Positions 46,776-55,868 of a DNA stretch of 64,000 nucleotides are shown in pieces (the stretch's first letter is position 1; each line of letters starts with the position of its first letter). A program made the position numbers and the translations under genes. The DNA is taken from contig NZ_CP021138.1 in assembly GCF_002162035.1 (NCBI RefSeq), forward strand, positions 806,001-870,000, read 5' to 3'. The stretch comes from Sulfuriferula sp. AH1. GTDB taxonomy: Bacteria > Pseudomonadota > Gammaproteobacteria > Burkholderiales > Sulfuriferulaceae. Below the pieces are notes generated by a model, which worked only from the letters and a program-made list of their open reading frames with translations, searched no databases and had not been told where the DNA came from.

Positions 46776-47716
46776 GGGGTTTTGTCCTCATAACGCAAGG
46801 CTGCACCCATGCTTGTCCGGAAACGGGATTGTTGCTGGATCGGCAGTAATTCGGGAGGAAGGTCGAATATGCTGGATAGCTCGAGTGTTTCCACCGGGAT
46901 ATACAGGTTGTCGGTAAGATAGGTCGATAATGCGGACATTTCCGGCGTCGCTGGCGTCAATACCAGTTTGGCCAGATTGATGAAATGGTATTGCCGGTCG
47001 ATGTGGTCGAACGTACGCTGCAATTCGAGCGTGAGCTTTTCGAACAGGTTGCCTTGTTGCTCGCCGTCAACGGAGCCGAGCTGCGTCAGGTTGATGTCCA
47101 GCCGCCGTGACAGATACAGCTCGCCGTTGAAAGAGATAGTCAGCAAACTGCCGTTCTGGTCGAAGGACAGCAATGCCAGCCCGCGATTGGCAGGCGCAAT
47201 CAGGCTGGCGATATTGCGTTGCGCCAGTTCGGGGATGTCGATCACTTTCAGCGGGATCTGCACGCTGTCGAATAGCGTCTGTCGCTGGGCGATAAGCTGG
47301 TTGCGCGCGGCGACGACATACATCATGGCTTTGCGTGCCGGCGCGTTTTTGTCCACCGGGATATCGAGCACGTCGATGGTGGCGTCGTCGACATGATAGT
47401 CGAGCATATCCTTGAGCAGCCAGCGTACCGCGGTCTTGAGCTCTTCCTGTGGCACGCCTGGAGTTTCGACCGTCAATATCTGGTATTCGCCCGGGCTGAG
47501 CAAATGGCTGCATTCGTAGCGCTTGGCATGCAGTTCCTTGTGGATACGGGAAAGCAGTGCGGAGGCTTCGGTTTGCGCGAACGGGTAAAAAACGGCCAGT
47601 TGCACCTTGGGTCTGGCATGGGCCGTGCGCGTGACGCGGGTAACGCAAATACCATCTGCCTGTAGTTCAAAAACCATCCATCCCTGAGTTTTCCTGATTT
47701 TTGAGAAAAGCCCCAT
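46772..47716 (-). CDS. mshI: MSHA biogenesis protein MshI (PilM-like)
   Basis: A 314-residue soluble actin-fold protein of the PilM/MshI type, without membrane segments. Visible: GWMVFELQADGICVTRV at the N-terminus, VRWLLKDMLDYHVDDATIDVLDIP near 95-115, and ANRGLALLSFDQNGSLLTISFNGELYLSRRLDI near 185. It begins the mshI-N half of the locus behind a 64-base gap and possible promoter. Confidence 0.85.
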   Translation of the reverse strand: MGLFSKIRKTQGWMVFELQADGICVTRVTRTAHARPKVQLAVFYPFAQTEASALLSRIHKELHAKRYECSHLLSPGEYQILTVETPGVPQEELKTAVRWLLKDMLDYHVDDATIDVLDIPVDKNAPARKAMMYVVAARNQLIAQRQTLFDSVQIPLKVIDIPELAQRNIASLIAPANRGLALLSFDQNGSLLTISFNGELYLSRRLDINLTQLGSVDGEQQGNLFEKLTLELQRTFDHIDRQYHFINLAKLVLTPATPEMSALSTYLTDNLYIPVETLELSSIFDLPPELLPIQQQSRFRTSMGAALRYEDKTP

Positions 47717-47746
47717 TTTTTATCTATTTTTTAAGTAATTGTATGA

Positions 47747-47775
47747 AAATTAAAGCAAAAGCAATGTATTGTCAA
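47747..47775 (-). promoter_or_regulatory. possible promoter of mshI-mshN
   Basis: Minus-strand TTGACA (47775-47770) with a 17-base spacer and TAATTT (47752-47747), between mshQ and mshI. The -35 is perfect but the -10 is weak. It would make the mshI-N block a separate transcription unit. Confidence 0.4.
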
Positions 47776-47780
47776 TTTTC

Positions 47781-50700
47781 TTAATACATCTCGCGCATAT
47801 AGATGAATTCATTTGCATTTTTGTAGATGCCGAAGGTGGCGCGTGCGGTCGGGTTGGTCAGGCCTGCGCCTTTCCAGTTGTATTGCAGCCAGCCGGGCGC
47901 AGCGATGGTGATGTCGACATGGCCTTGTGCATTGGGTTTGGATAATTGCAGCTTGCCGTTACCCGCAATGAATGGTGATGCCAAGCTTGCGGTCGTGGTC
48001 AATGTGGTCTGCAAGCCCGAGTTTGCTTTCGTTGGCACCGGTACCGATGTGCAGCTATCCGCAGTATTGGTGACAAAAGTGGTACCGTTGTAGTACTGCG
48101 CCACCATGGGCACGGGCAGGGCGAGCGCTTCTGAACCGCTGGCATTGCTGAGTTTGATGCGGCCGCTGCGGATGGCTGCGCTGCCTTCGGCGTAGCCGGA
48201 TGACGATATGCCGTCGCTATCGGTGGCGCGCAGGGTGATCGTTGCCGGTGCTGTCGCCGGACTGGTAAACGTGTATTGGGGTGTTGCGGTTGTCGCGACA
48301 CCCCCGGCAAAGCTGCTGGCTGCCACCGTGTTGTTGCTGAATGTTCCGGCCGTCATGGCGCTGCCATCCGTCAGCGTGACTTGTTTGGCGAAATTGCTCG
48401 CGCCATTGTAATTGGCCGTCGTGGCCGGGGTAGTCAGGCTGTTTTTGGCGGTTATCTGCACGGTAAACGGTTGCGCTGAATACGTGAAATTGCCCGCGGT
48501 ACAGCCTTGGGTGACCAGGGTTTCGAAATGATGCGGCGTAAAACGGCCGACATTCTCGCTCGCCGTTCCCGTAGTATTACCTGCGCCGAGATAGTCACCG
48601 TCGGCCACATCGGGCGTGAGGGTGATAATGCCAACTTCCGGCCAGCTAAAACCGGTGCCGTTTGCCGTGCCATTGGTGAATGTGCCAAACGCGCCGTTGA
48701 TTGCCGGATTATTGGTCAGACCAAGGCCCGGAACGAGCACTGTAGTCAATTTCACGTTCTCCGGCGTTGTTTCCTGCCCATAGTTCGGTGTCACGCTGCC
48801 TGTTGCCGTGATCGCGGTGACCGTTGCTGAAAACGGGTCGCCAGCTTTGATGAATACCGGGCCTGCGGCATTAATGGCTGCCGGATTGGCGACATTGTCG
48901 GCGCTGCGCTTGATGCCGGACAGTACGAAGCTGTAGGGCTTGACCACAAACGCATTGGATGCGCCGGACAACGTGGTTGCGTTTACCGTCTTGCTGGCAT
49001 GGAGCGTTACTTTGCCTGCGTCGCCGTAATTGAGGGTAAAGGGCGCATTGCCGTTCGCGTCGAAATTCATGTTCACCGGCAGGTAACTCGATACGCTGCC
49101 GTTGTTGTTGCGTGCAATGGTGGTCGCAGTCCCGCCGTTTACGCTCATCAGATTGGCGTTGTAGCACGTGGCTGAGTCATTGCATTCGTAGGCGAAGTTG
49201 ACGGCAGTTGTTCCTTGCAATGCCGCCTCGCAAGCCTGGGTGCTGGTATTCGTTCTCACTGCGCGTAAATAATAGCTGCCGGAAGATACACCCGCCACCT
49301 GGGCCGGAATAGCGAACGTCATTCCATTGGCTGCACCGGAGAAGATGAAGCCGGCCGTATTGAACGTGGTGGAGCAGCTATTTCCAGTTGCACAGTTGAT
49401 CCCGTCCGGGCAACACTTGTTGGGATAGGCGGCTGCGGCTTGTTCGCCGGTGAGTGTCACCGATACGGCTGCGCCGTTGGCTGCCGTCGGGTAACTGAGT
49501 GTGGTAGTCGCCGTCCCGGTCGTGCCGAAGGTGACTGTCGGATTGGCCAGTGTCCCGGCACTGGTTGCCAGCGTGGCCGTCGTGCCGCTCGCTGTCACGA
49601 ATGCGTTGGTGCATGGGCTGCTGTTGTCGGCACAGGCGGTCACTGTCGCTGTGGCAGGCAGGCAGCTGATACTGCTGCTCGGCAGGGATAGTTCGTAGTG
49701 GTCGGGACCGCAGCTGGTGGCGTAGCTCATGTCGCGTTGAATCAACACCAGGCTGCCTTCCATATTGTAGATGTTGAACTCGTCCAAGGTGCCGTTCGCC
49801 GAGCTCTTTGTGCCGTTGGAGCCGGTGAAACTGCTTCTGTTATCACCCAGATAAAGCGTGCCGAGCTGCGATGAAACCGTGCCGCTGGTGGTGAATGCCG
49901 ATAACGCTTTCTGCGTGCCGTTGATGTAAATGCTCAGATGGTCGCTGTTGCTGGCAGCCAGCGCATTGAAATTCCATGTGAGTGCAATATGCGTCCAGGT
50001 TCCGGCGGCGATATTGTTCGTCGCTGTTTCAGCGGAGCGTATCGTTCCGGTGGAATCGGTAATGACGAAGCGTACATCGCTGTTGTTAAGTTTCGTTGCA
50101 AAAAACCATTCGCCGTTGCTGATGGATGCATCGAGAAGCTGCGCATCGCCGCCGCCTTTCCATGCGTCATTGGCTTTGTACCAGAAATCAATGGTGCCAG
50201 CCCCTCCAAGCGTCGTCGGAACGGAAATGCCGGTGTCAATGCCATCGACGATGGCGCCGTTATTGACCGGGATAACCGCACCATTACAGGCATAGCCCGG
50301 GCCGGGAGTCGCACCTCCCAAAGCGGTCGCATTATAAGCAGGGCTACTGCCGCTGGTGTCCAGTACCTGGCCGGGTGCTGTCCAGGCGGACTGCTGGAAA
50401 TGGTACTGGGCAATCGGATTCGGAATGTAAAAGAGAATCGCGCTGTTATTGGCCGGCAGCCCGACACCGGGAACCTCGTAGTCGGTCGGGCTTACCTGCC
50501 ATCCCACTTGGCCGAGCGAGGCCTGGGGGCCGGGAACATCAACCCCGTACTGATAGATGAACGTGCCGTTCTCGTTCAGGATAAGTTGCAAATTATAGTT
50601 TCCGCTGGTGGAACCTCCTGCTGCCCATTCCGGAATGTTATTCCAGGTAACGACAAACTGCCGATTAGGTGCCGTGCCTATGGTGGCATAACTGATGTAG

Positions 50701-51233
50701 CAGGTAGAGGTGAGTTTGCATGCGGTCGAATAAGGGGCGTCTGCCTGCGGTGTCGGATCAAGGTCATTGCCGTAGATCCGCATGGTGTAATTGAGGCCGG
50801 AATTGGGATAGGGCAGCTGCGTCACCGGGCTGCCGTAGCCGCAGGTGGTATTGTTATTGAACTGCAGGCGACCGTTGGTCATGATGCGCGCCTGGGTAAA
50901 ACCCGCGCCGCCGTACGTGAAAGTGAAGCCGATAGGAATGTTGTCGGAGAGCGTGTCGTCCAGGACGGGTGGCGTGGTGCCGCAGCCGCCGGTATTGTTG
51001 AATTTGTAGGGTGCGGTGTTGTAGCCGACCTTGGTATGGCCGGTAGTGTCGATCCAGGTGAAGGGGATGGATACGTTGGCGTAAGTCATGGCTTGCGCGC
51101 CATGTGTCAGTACCGACAGACAGGCAAGCAGGATCAATCGGAGCGCCGGCAGTTTGGGCAATGTTACACAAAAAGAAATTAGCCCAAATTTTCTGCGCTT
51201 GCGGGTAATGTTGCTTGTGTCGTTCATATTCAT
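47781..51233 (-). CDS. mshQ: MSHA protein MshQ, LamG and DUF6701 type
   Basis: A 1150-residue exported protein. A signal peptide is near residues 30-48 (LRLILLACLSVLTHGAQA). Residues ~60-270 resemble a nidogen-like beta domain (PIGFTFTYGGAGFTQARIMTN). Residues ~275-490 form a concanavalin/LamG fold (GTIDFWYKAN; GTWTHIALTWNF; GTLDEFNIYN). The C-terminal half is the MshQ/DUF6701 region with GRIKLSNASGSEALALPVPM, ending PTARATFGIYKNANEFIYMREMY. It is probably a surface or pilus-tip adhesin-like component. It starts ten bases after mshP with GAAGG before the ATG, and is unusually Cys- and Thr-rich. Confidence 0.85.
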   Translation of the reverse strand: MNMNDTSNITRKRRKFGLISFCVTLPKLPALRLILLACLSVLTHGAQAMTYANVSIPFTWIDTTGHTKVGYNTAPYKFNNTGGCGTTPPVLDDTLSDNIPIGFTFTYGGAGFTQARIMTNGRLQFNNNTTCGYGSPVTQLPYPNSGLNYTMRIYGNDLDPTPQADAPYSTACKLTSTCYISYATIGTAPNRQFVVTWNNIPEWAAGGSTSGNYNLQLILNENGTFIYQYGVDVPGPQASLGQVGWQVSPTDYEVPGVGLPANNSAILFYIPNPIAQYHFQQSAWTAPGQVLDTSGSSPAYNATALGGATPGPGYACNGAVIPVNNGAIVDGIDTGISVPTTLGGAGTIDFWYKANDAWKGGGDAQLLDASISNGEWFFATKLNNSDVRFVITDSTGTIRSAETATNNIAAGTWTHIALTWNFNALAASNSDHLSIYINGTQKALSAFTTSGTVSSQLGTLYLGDNRSSFTGSNGTKSSANGTLDEFNIYNMEGSLVLIQRDMSYATSCGPDHYELSLPSSSISCLPATATVTACADNSSPCTNAFVTASGTTATLATSAGTLANPTVTFGTTGTATTTLSYPTAANGAAVSVTLTGEQAAAAYPNKCCPDGINCATGNSCSTTFNTAGFIFSGAANGMTFAIPAQVAGVSSGSYYLRAVRTNTSTQACEAALQGTTAVNFAYECNDSATCYNANLMSVNGGTATTIARNNNGSVSSYLPVNMNFDANGNAPFTLNYGDAGKVTLHASKTVNATTLSGASNAFVVKPYSFVLSGIKRSADNVANPAAINAAGPVFIKAGDPFSATVTAITATGSVTPNYGQETTPENVKLTTVLVPGLGLTNNPAINGAFGTFTNGTANGTGFSWPEVGIITLTPDVADGDYLGAGNTTGTASENVGRFTPHHFETLVTQGCTAGNFTYSAQPFTVQITAKNSLTTPATTANYNGASNFAKQVTLTDGSAMTAGTFSNNTVAASSFAGGVATTATPQYTFTSPATAPATITLRATDSDGISSSGYAEGSAAIRSGRIKLSNASGSEALALPVPMVAQYYNGTTFVTNTADSCTSVPVPTKANSGLQTTLTTTASLASPFIAGNGKLQLSKPNAQGHVDITIAAPGWLQYNWKGAGLTNPTARATFGIYKNANEFIYMREMY

Positions 51234-51243
51234 GGAGATGCCT

Positions 51244-51663
51244 TCAATTTCCTATGGTCGCCTGTAACTGGCGCTCAATATAAGTGGTGCTGCCAACCGT
51301 GCCGGAACTTGCCGTAGATGTGATCTGGTAGAGATTGACGGCATTGCCGCCCTCGGTATAAACAGTTTTGGTACAGCCGACCGTAAGGGTAAAACTAGCC
51401 AGGTTGCCGCCCAGCGCAACGTTGCTGCCGGCATTGCAGCTGCCGCTATTCCTCAGCACCTGATATGCGCCCCATTCCATGCCGGCACGTGCGGCCTGAT
51501 AGGCCCTGCTGCCTTGCAGGTCTTGCGCAGAAGTCATTTGCTGGACGTTGGAGAAAGTGAGCATGAACGCTCCCAGCGCCGAGAGCACGACCAGCAGGAA
51601 GATCGCGGAGACGATGGAGAAGCCGCGCTGGGAATCAGGGCGCATTGCTGACATGGGCTTCAT
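51244..51663 (-). CDS. mshP: MSHA biogenesis protein MshP (PilX-like)
   Basis: A 139-residue minor pilin-like protein with SQRGFSIVSAIFLLVVLSALGAFMLTF, a non-canonical leader followed by the hydrophobic pilin helix. Ala/Gln-rich helix and short beta region follow. The start at 51663 overlaps mshO; alternative ATGs are at 51654 and 51645. Confidence 0.82.
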   Translation of the reverse strand: MKPMSAMRPDSQRGFSIVSAIFLLVVLSALGAFMLTFSNVQQMTSAQDLQGSRAYQAARAGMEWGAYQVLRNSGSCNAGSNVALGGNLASFTLTVGCTKTVYTEGGNAVNLYQITSTASSGTVGSTTYIERQLQATIGN

Positions 51664-52444
51664 AATATAAATTCACCGACTCGCCGTTTTGGCTGAGCTG
51701 CAGTGTCGCCGAGACCAGTCCTGCGCGCTGGGTGACGACTTGTTGCGTGTACGAGAAACTGCAGGCGCTGACGTTTTTGGCCAATAGCGCGCCGGAGCTG
51801 CTGCCAAAACCGGTAGGTTGAGCTGCACTTATAGGGTAGTTCCAGTAGCGGGTCAGCGTGCCCGCCGCAGGGTCGCAGGCATAAGTCACCGGGTATTGGA
51901 TGATCTGAAAACGGTTGCTGGGCGAGGCAAACGGGAATTGTTTAGGGGCGATGGGAATGTTGGATGCGCCGCCAAGCGTGCCGGTAATTGCGCTGGTGTT
52001 ATCGCCAGCGTAAGCGTCAGCGCCGGTGATGCCCAGATTGTAGATGGCGACCATTTCCCCGGCCGTGGTGGTGACCGGCGGGCCGAGCACGTCGAAGCCG
52101 GTGTCTGCGGTAGTAAAATCGAGCGGGTCGCCGGGTGTGTCGGCGCGATAGCGTCCGCCGCCGCTGGTGAGTAAAAACTCCAGGTAATACGCACTGCCGT
52201 TGGTGGTCACGCGCACGCTGTTGGGTAGCGCCAGATGCAGGTCGCGGCCGATGCGGCGTACTGCGGTGTCGGCGGTGTCGGTGAGTTCGGCACGGCGCAC
52301 GCTGTCGAAATAGCCTTGCACCGGTGCGCGGATGAAAACGGCCACCACAGCTGCGATGATGGCGGTGATGGTGATGACAACGATGGCCTCGATCAGGGTA
52401 AAACCGCGCTGGGGTGGGGCGGGTAAGGTTTGCATGGACATCAT
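51635..52444 (-). CDS. mshO: MSHA pseudopilin MshO
   Basis: A 269-residue pilin-like protein with leader PPQRG then FTLIEAIVVITITAIIAAVVAVFI. The +5 Glu is present. Its ATG overlaps the mshD stop by one base (TGATG). GspJ-like minor pilins of this kind help begin pilus assembly. Confidence 0.87.
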   Translation of the reverse strand: MMSMQTLPAPPQRGFTLIEAIVVITITAIIAAVVAVFIRAPVQGYFDSVRRAELTDTADTAVRRIGRDLHLALPNSVRVTTNGSAYYLEFLLTSGGGRYRADTPGDPLDFTTADTGFDVLGPPVTTTAGEMVAIYNLGITGADAYAGDNTSAITGTLGGASNIPIAPKQFPFASPSNRFQIIQYPVTYACDPAAGTLTRYWNYPISAAQPTGFGSSSGALLAKNVSACSFSYTQQVVTQRAGLVSATLQLSQNGESVNLYYEAHVSNAP

Positions 52445-52989
52445 CAGGGTACCGCGTTCGGGGCGTAACGGAAACGATAACCGCTGAGCGTCAGGCTGTC
52501 GTTGCCGGCAGTGACTGTGACATCGATTTTAAGCACGGCATCGGTCGGCAGGGAAAAGCTCGCACCATCATTGGCAATGGCAACGCTTGTGGTGTAGCCG
52601 CTCAAGCCCCCGATGGGGGTATTGGTGATGTCGTTGATGCCGGACATGACGAAGCCGGCATAGTCGTTGACGTTGTCGAATTGCGGCGTAGCGTAGCGTG
52701 TTTCGCCGGGTTCCGGCCCCATGCCTTCGGGGATAGTGCAGCCAGCGACACTGGTCGCGGTCGCCGCATTGGGGTCGTCAGGATCGCAATAGGTGAACGG
52801 CTGTAGTTCGATTTCTTCCAGCAGCGATTCGGCGATGGCTTGCGCTTGCTTGCGCAGCATCGGGTCGGCGCTGTGCTGTGTCGTGATATTCATTACCGAC
52901 AGCACCCCGGCGACAGCGGTGCTGACGATAACGATGAAAATGATCAGCTCGATCAGCGAGATACCGGATTGGCGCTTAACTGTGCACAT
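52444..52989 (-). CDS. mshD: MSHA pseudopilin MshD
   Basis: A 181-residue minor pilin with a short leader (MCTVKRQSG) and ISLIELIIFIVIVSTAVAGVL, with Ile at +1 and Glu at +5. The ATG at 52989, preceded by AGGA at eight bases, is preferred to a TTG at 53007. It overlaps mshC by 14 bases. Confidence 0.85.
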   Translation of the reverse strand: MCTVKRQSGISLIELIIFIVIVSTAVAGVLSVMNITTQHSADPMLRKQAQAIAESLLEEIELQPFTYCDPDDPNAATATSVAGCTIPEGMGPEPGETRYATPQFDNVNDYAGFVMSGINDITNTPIGGLSGYTTSVAIANDGASFSLPTDAVLKIDVTVTAGNDSLTLSGYRFRYAPNAVP

Positions 52990-53467
52990 AGCCGGTATCC
53001 TGCTCAATGACGATGTTGCTGCTGGCGCCAGTGATTTGTACGGTTTGTCCGCCGCTGGCCTGACCCAGCGCGTTGAAGGTGAAGTCGGTCGGCTGGGTAG
53101 AGTACGCGATCCCGGACGAGCGCGGGGTGACGGTAAACGGGCTGCCGCCGACCGGGTTGGCGAGAGGGGTGTCGCACGTGGCGGAACTGGCGGCCGAGGC
53201 GATAGTCAGGGTCAGGCTGGTAGCGGTGAATGTGGCGCAGACAGTACGGCGCTGGGCAATCGCGGCTTTTTGCGCATAACGCAGTGCGGAGATGGTTTCG
53301 TCGTAGAAGCCGCGGCTGTCGAAGGTGCTGCGGTCGAACATGCGCGGGATGGCGGCAACGGCCAGTACGCCGATGATGACGATGACAACGATGAGCTCGA
53401 TTAGGGTGAAACCGTTTATCTTTTTTGGTAAGGATATATTGATATTGCAGTGTGCAGCATAATACAT
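52976..53467 (-). CDS. mshC: MSHA pseudopilin MshC (GspH-like)
   Basis: A 163-residue pilin-like protein whose cleavage region is KKINGFTLIELIVVIVIIGVLAVAAIP, followed by a GspH-like region (RSTFDSRGFYDETISALRYAQKAAIAQRRTVCATF). Start is uncertain: 53467 and 53518 are both ATG without a good ribosome-binding site. The ATG at 53554 lies upstream within the mshA terminator hairpin and is rejected. Either start gives an unusually long leader (~19 residues or more). Confidence 0.75.
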   Translation of the reverse strand: MYYAAHCNINISLPKKINGFTLIELIVVIVIIGVLAVAAIPRMFDRSTFDSRGFYDETISALRYAQKAAIAQRRTVCATFTATSLTLTIASAASSATCDTPLANPVGGSPFTVTPRSSGIAYSTQPTDFTFNALGQASGGQTVQITGASSNIVIEQDTGYVHS

Positions 53468-53540
53468 GGCGTTCGCGTTTTTGGAGAAAGCTAATTTCCT
53501 AAACTTGAGCCTACTCATTATTAATATCCGATCTGTAAAC

Positions 53541-53573
53541 ATAAAGCCCAACATCGAAGTATGTTGGGCTTTA
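53541..53573 (-). terminator. hairpin after the mshA pilin gene
   Basis: AAAGCCCAACAT-ACTTCG-ATGTTGGGCTTT on the minus strand, 44 bases past the mshA stop and before mshC. The stem is perfect over 12 bases but the T run is short. It probably causes partial termination so that pilin mRNA exceeds that of the minor pilins. Confidence 0.7.
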
Positions 53574-53616
53574 TGTTTGCTTGATGATGCAACAGAGATG
53601 AGTATTGTTAAGTATA

Positions 53617-54003
53617 TTAGTTAATGCCAGTCACTGACGCAGTTGCCGTTTTGCCATTTTGACCTGTGACAGTACAGGATACTGTACTGTCTGCGGTAAT
53701 TGCAGCGGTCGCGATTGTGTAACCGGCTGGTAAACCACCTTGGAGCAGCGTTGCTGCGCTAGTTCCACTAGTTGCATTATAGCAATTATTTACAGCTTGT
53801 CCTTTTGTAGCATTTACTTTACGTGCCCCATAGTTGATTGCGGAAGCTGAAGAAATGCCAGCAGCAACGCCATCAACGGCGGCTTGAGATGCGTCTGCAG
53901 ATAGATCAATAAATTTCGGCAAAGCCGTCGCAGCCAAAATCCCCAAAATAACGATCACGACGACTAATTCGATCAAGGTAAAACCGGTTTGAGTCTGTTT
54001 CAT
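53617..54003 (-). CDS. mshA: MSHA major pilin MshA
   Basis: A 128-residue prepilin, leader MKQTQTG then FTLIELVVVIVILGILAATALPKFIDL, with ALPKFIDLS typical of MSHA pilins. It has two cysteines (NCYNATSG and SCTVTG) that can form a disulfide. Immediately followed by a strong hairpin. It is more AT-rich than the surrounding msh genes and, by position and the hairpin, is the likely major subunit. Confidence 0.9.
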   Translation of the reverse strand: MKQTQTGFTLIELVVVIVILGILAATALPKFIDLSADASQAAVDGVAAGISSASAINYGARKVNATKGQAVNNCYNATSGTSAATLLQGGLPAGYTIATAAITADSTVSCTVTGQNGKTATASVTGIN

Positions 54004-54098
54004 AATGAGTTCCCTGAGCTATGGTAAGAGTGTGTAGCAATTTATTGTTGTTACGGCTGAATCATACAATTCTTAAGAGCACATGGCTAGTGTGGCAT

Positions 54099-54545
54099 TC
54101 ACGGTATAGGTTGGCAGGGTATCGGCCGCTGCGGGGCGGTATAGCTGATGGTGCAGTCTGCCGTGCCGCCGGTATGGTTGGCATCGGCGGCGGCGATCGC
54201 CGGCAGGGTCAATCCGGTAATCACATAATCGGGTTCGGTGAGTCCGGCGAGCGGTACGATGGTTGCCTGAGTCGGATAGCCGTTGGTGTAAACCACTGCG
54301 GTGCCTTCAATGCTGAATGGGGATACGCTGCTGGTGTAGCTGCTGCTGTAACCGCGGGTGAGCAGGGTGGCGTGCGCCATGGCGGCTGCGGCTTTGACCG
54401 AACCCATCGCGCCGTTCATCTTGGCGAGCCTGGCATCGGCCTGGATGGCGGTGAATCTGGGCAGTGCGATGGCTGCCAGTATGCCGAGGATGGTGATGAC
54501 GACGACCAGCTCGATCAGGGTGAAACCGGCTTGTTTGTTTTGCAT
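54099..54545 (-). CDS. mshB: MSHA pilin-like protein (MshB position)
   Basis: A 148-residue prepilin with leader MQNKQAG then FTLIELVVVITILGILAAIALPRFTAI. ATG at 54545 follows GGAGAC; the ATG at 54584 would give a 20-residue leader. Its ADARLAKMNGAMGSVKAAAAMAHA helix resembles MshA-family pilins. It is separate from mshA by 95 bases. Which of the two is dominant cannot be proven here. Confidence 0.85.
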   Translation of the reverse strand: MQNKQAGFTLIELVVVITILGILAAIALPRFTAIQADARLAKMNGAMGSVKAAAAMAHATLLTRGYSSSYTSSVSPFSIEGTAVVYTNGYPTQATIVPLAGLTEPDYVITGLTLPAIAAADANHTGGTADCTISYTAPQRPIPCQPIP

Positions 54546-54580
54546 GTCATTTGTCTCCATTATTTTGTATAAGTCGGGGT

Positions 54581-55810
54581 TCATTTGTGCAGGGCGACCT
54601 TGCCCAGATCCCAGATCGGCAGGAATACGCCCAGCGCCAGTATCAGTACCAGTACACCCAGGCCGATGATGAGGATAGGCTCGATTTGCGAGGATAGGGT
54701 TTTCAGTTCGTAATCGACCTCGCGCTCGTACATCTGCGCGATTTCTTCCATGAGGTTGTCGAGATCGCCGGTTTCTTCGCCGACGGCGATCATTTGCAGT
54801 ACCACCGGGGTGAATACGCTGGCGGTGGCGGCAGTGCGCAGGATGCTTTCGCCGCGCTCGATGCCGTCGCGCATTTGTTCGATGCGGCTGGCGATGTAGG
54901 CGTTATCGACGGTCTGGGCGACGACGTTGAGGCTCTGGATGATAGGCACGCCGCTCTTGCTGGCGAGCGCGAAGCTGCGGGCGAAGCGGGCCAGCGTGCC
55001 CTTTAGGATGATCTTGCCGGCGATGGGGATGCGCAGTTTGGTTTTGTCCCAACGGTAGCGGCCCGCTTCGGTGCCGATATAGTATTTGAACGCAATGACG
55101 CAGCCGATGAGGATCGCCAGCATCAGCCCCCAGTAATTCACCATGAAATTCGAGGTGTTGATAAGGATTTGCGTGACCAGCGGCAGCTCGGCATGAAAAC
55201 CGGCGTAGACCTTGGCGAAAGCGGGGATGACGAACAGGTTGATGACGCCGATGGCGACGGCCATGGCGATGACGACGAACGACGGATAGCGCAAGGCGGT
55301 GCGCACGCGTTCGCCCATTTCGCGTTCGAATTCGAGGTGGTCGAACAGGCGCAGGAACACTTCTTCCAGACGCCCGGTCATTTCGCCGACGCGGATCATG
55401 CTCAGATAAAACGCCGAGAATACGGTAGGGTGGCGCTGCATCGCGGCGGACAGTTCGCGTCCGGCATCCAGCGATTCGCGCAGATCCTGGATGACGCCGG
55501 CGAAGGTCTTGTTGACCGCGGATTCCTGCAGACCGGCCAGGCCGCGCATGATGGGCACGCCGGCTTTAAGCAGGGTGTATATCTGGCGGCTGAATAATTG
55601 TACGTCGATGGCGGTGACTTTGACTTCGGTCAGCTTTTTCCACCAGTTGTCGTCGGTTTTGGCATGCGGGTCGGCGGTGGCCCGGATGTCGACCGGGGTG
55701 ACGCCGGTATTGATGAGCAGGTCGGCGACGCTGCCGCTGTCGGCACTTTCCAGCGTGCCTTCTACGAGTTCGCCGCGGGTGTTGCGGGCTTTATAGGCAA
55801 AAAATGGCAT
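54581..55810 (-). CDS. mshG: MSHA inner-membrane platform protein MshG
   Basis: GspF/PilC-family protein of 409 residues with two repeated GspF domains (LFSRQIYTLLKAGVPIMRGLAGLQE; RFARSFALASKSGVPIIQSLNVV) and membrane helices near 170, 225 and at the C-terminus. It anchors the MshE ATPase at the base of the pilus. Confidence 0.93.
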   Translation of the reverse strand: MPFFAYKARNTRGELVEGTLESADSGSVADLLINTGVTPVDIRATADPHAKTDDNWWKKLTEVKVTAIDVQLFSRQIYTLLKAGVPIMRGLAGLQESAVNKTFAGVIQDLRESLDAGRELSAAMQRHPTVFSAFYLSMIRVGEMTGRLEEVFLRLFDHLEFEREMGERVRTALRYPSFVVIAMAVAIGVINLFVIPAFAKVYAGFHAELPLVTQILINTSNFMVNYWGLMLAILIGCVIAFKYYIGTEAGRYRWDKTKLRIPIAGKIILKGTLARFARSFALASKSGVPIIQSLNVVAQTVDNAYIASRIEQMRDGIERGESILRTAATASVFTPVVLQMIAVGEETGDLDNLMEEIAQMYEREVDYELKTLSSQIEPILIIGLGVLVLILALGVFLPIWDLGKVALHK

Positions 55811-55868
55811 GGGCGGCTAGTCGTCGGTCAAATGGCAAAGTGGGTCGCGCAAGGGAATTCCAATCGCA

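Noticed and set aside
49938-51182. 414-residue plus-strand frame
   Set aside because: Antisense to mshQ; composition typical of a shadow frame.
54004-54098. sigma-54 promoter for mshA
   Set aside because: No TGGCAC-N5-TTGC or close variant was seen between mshB and mshA.
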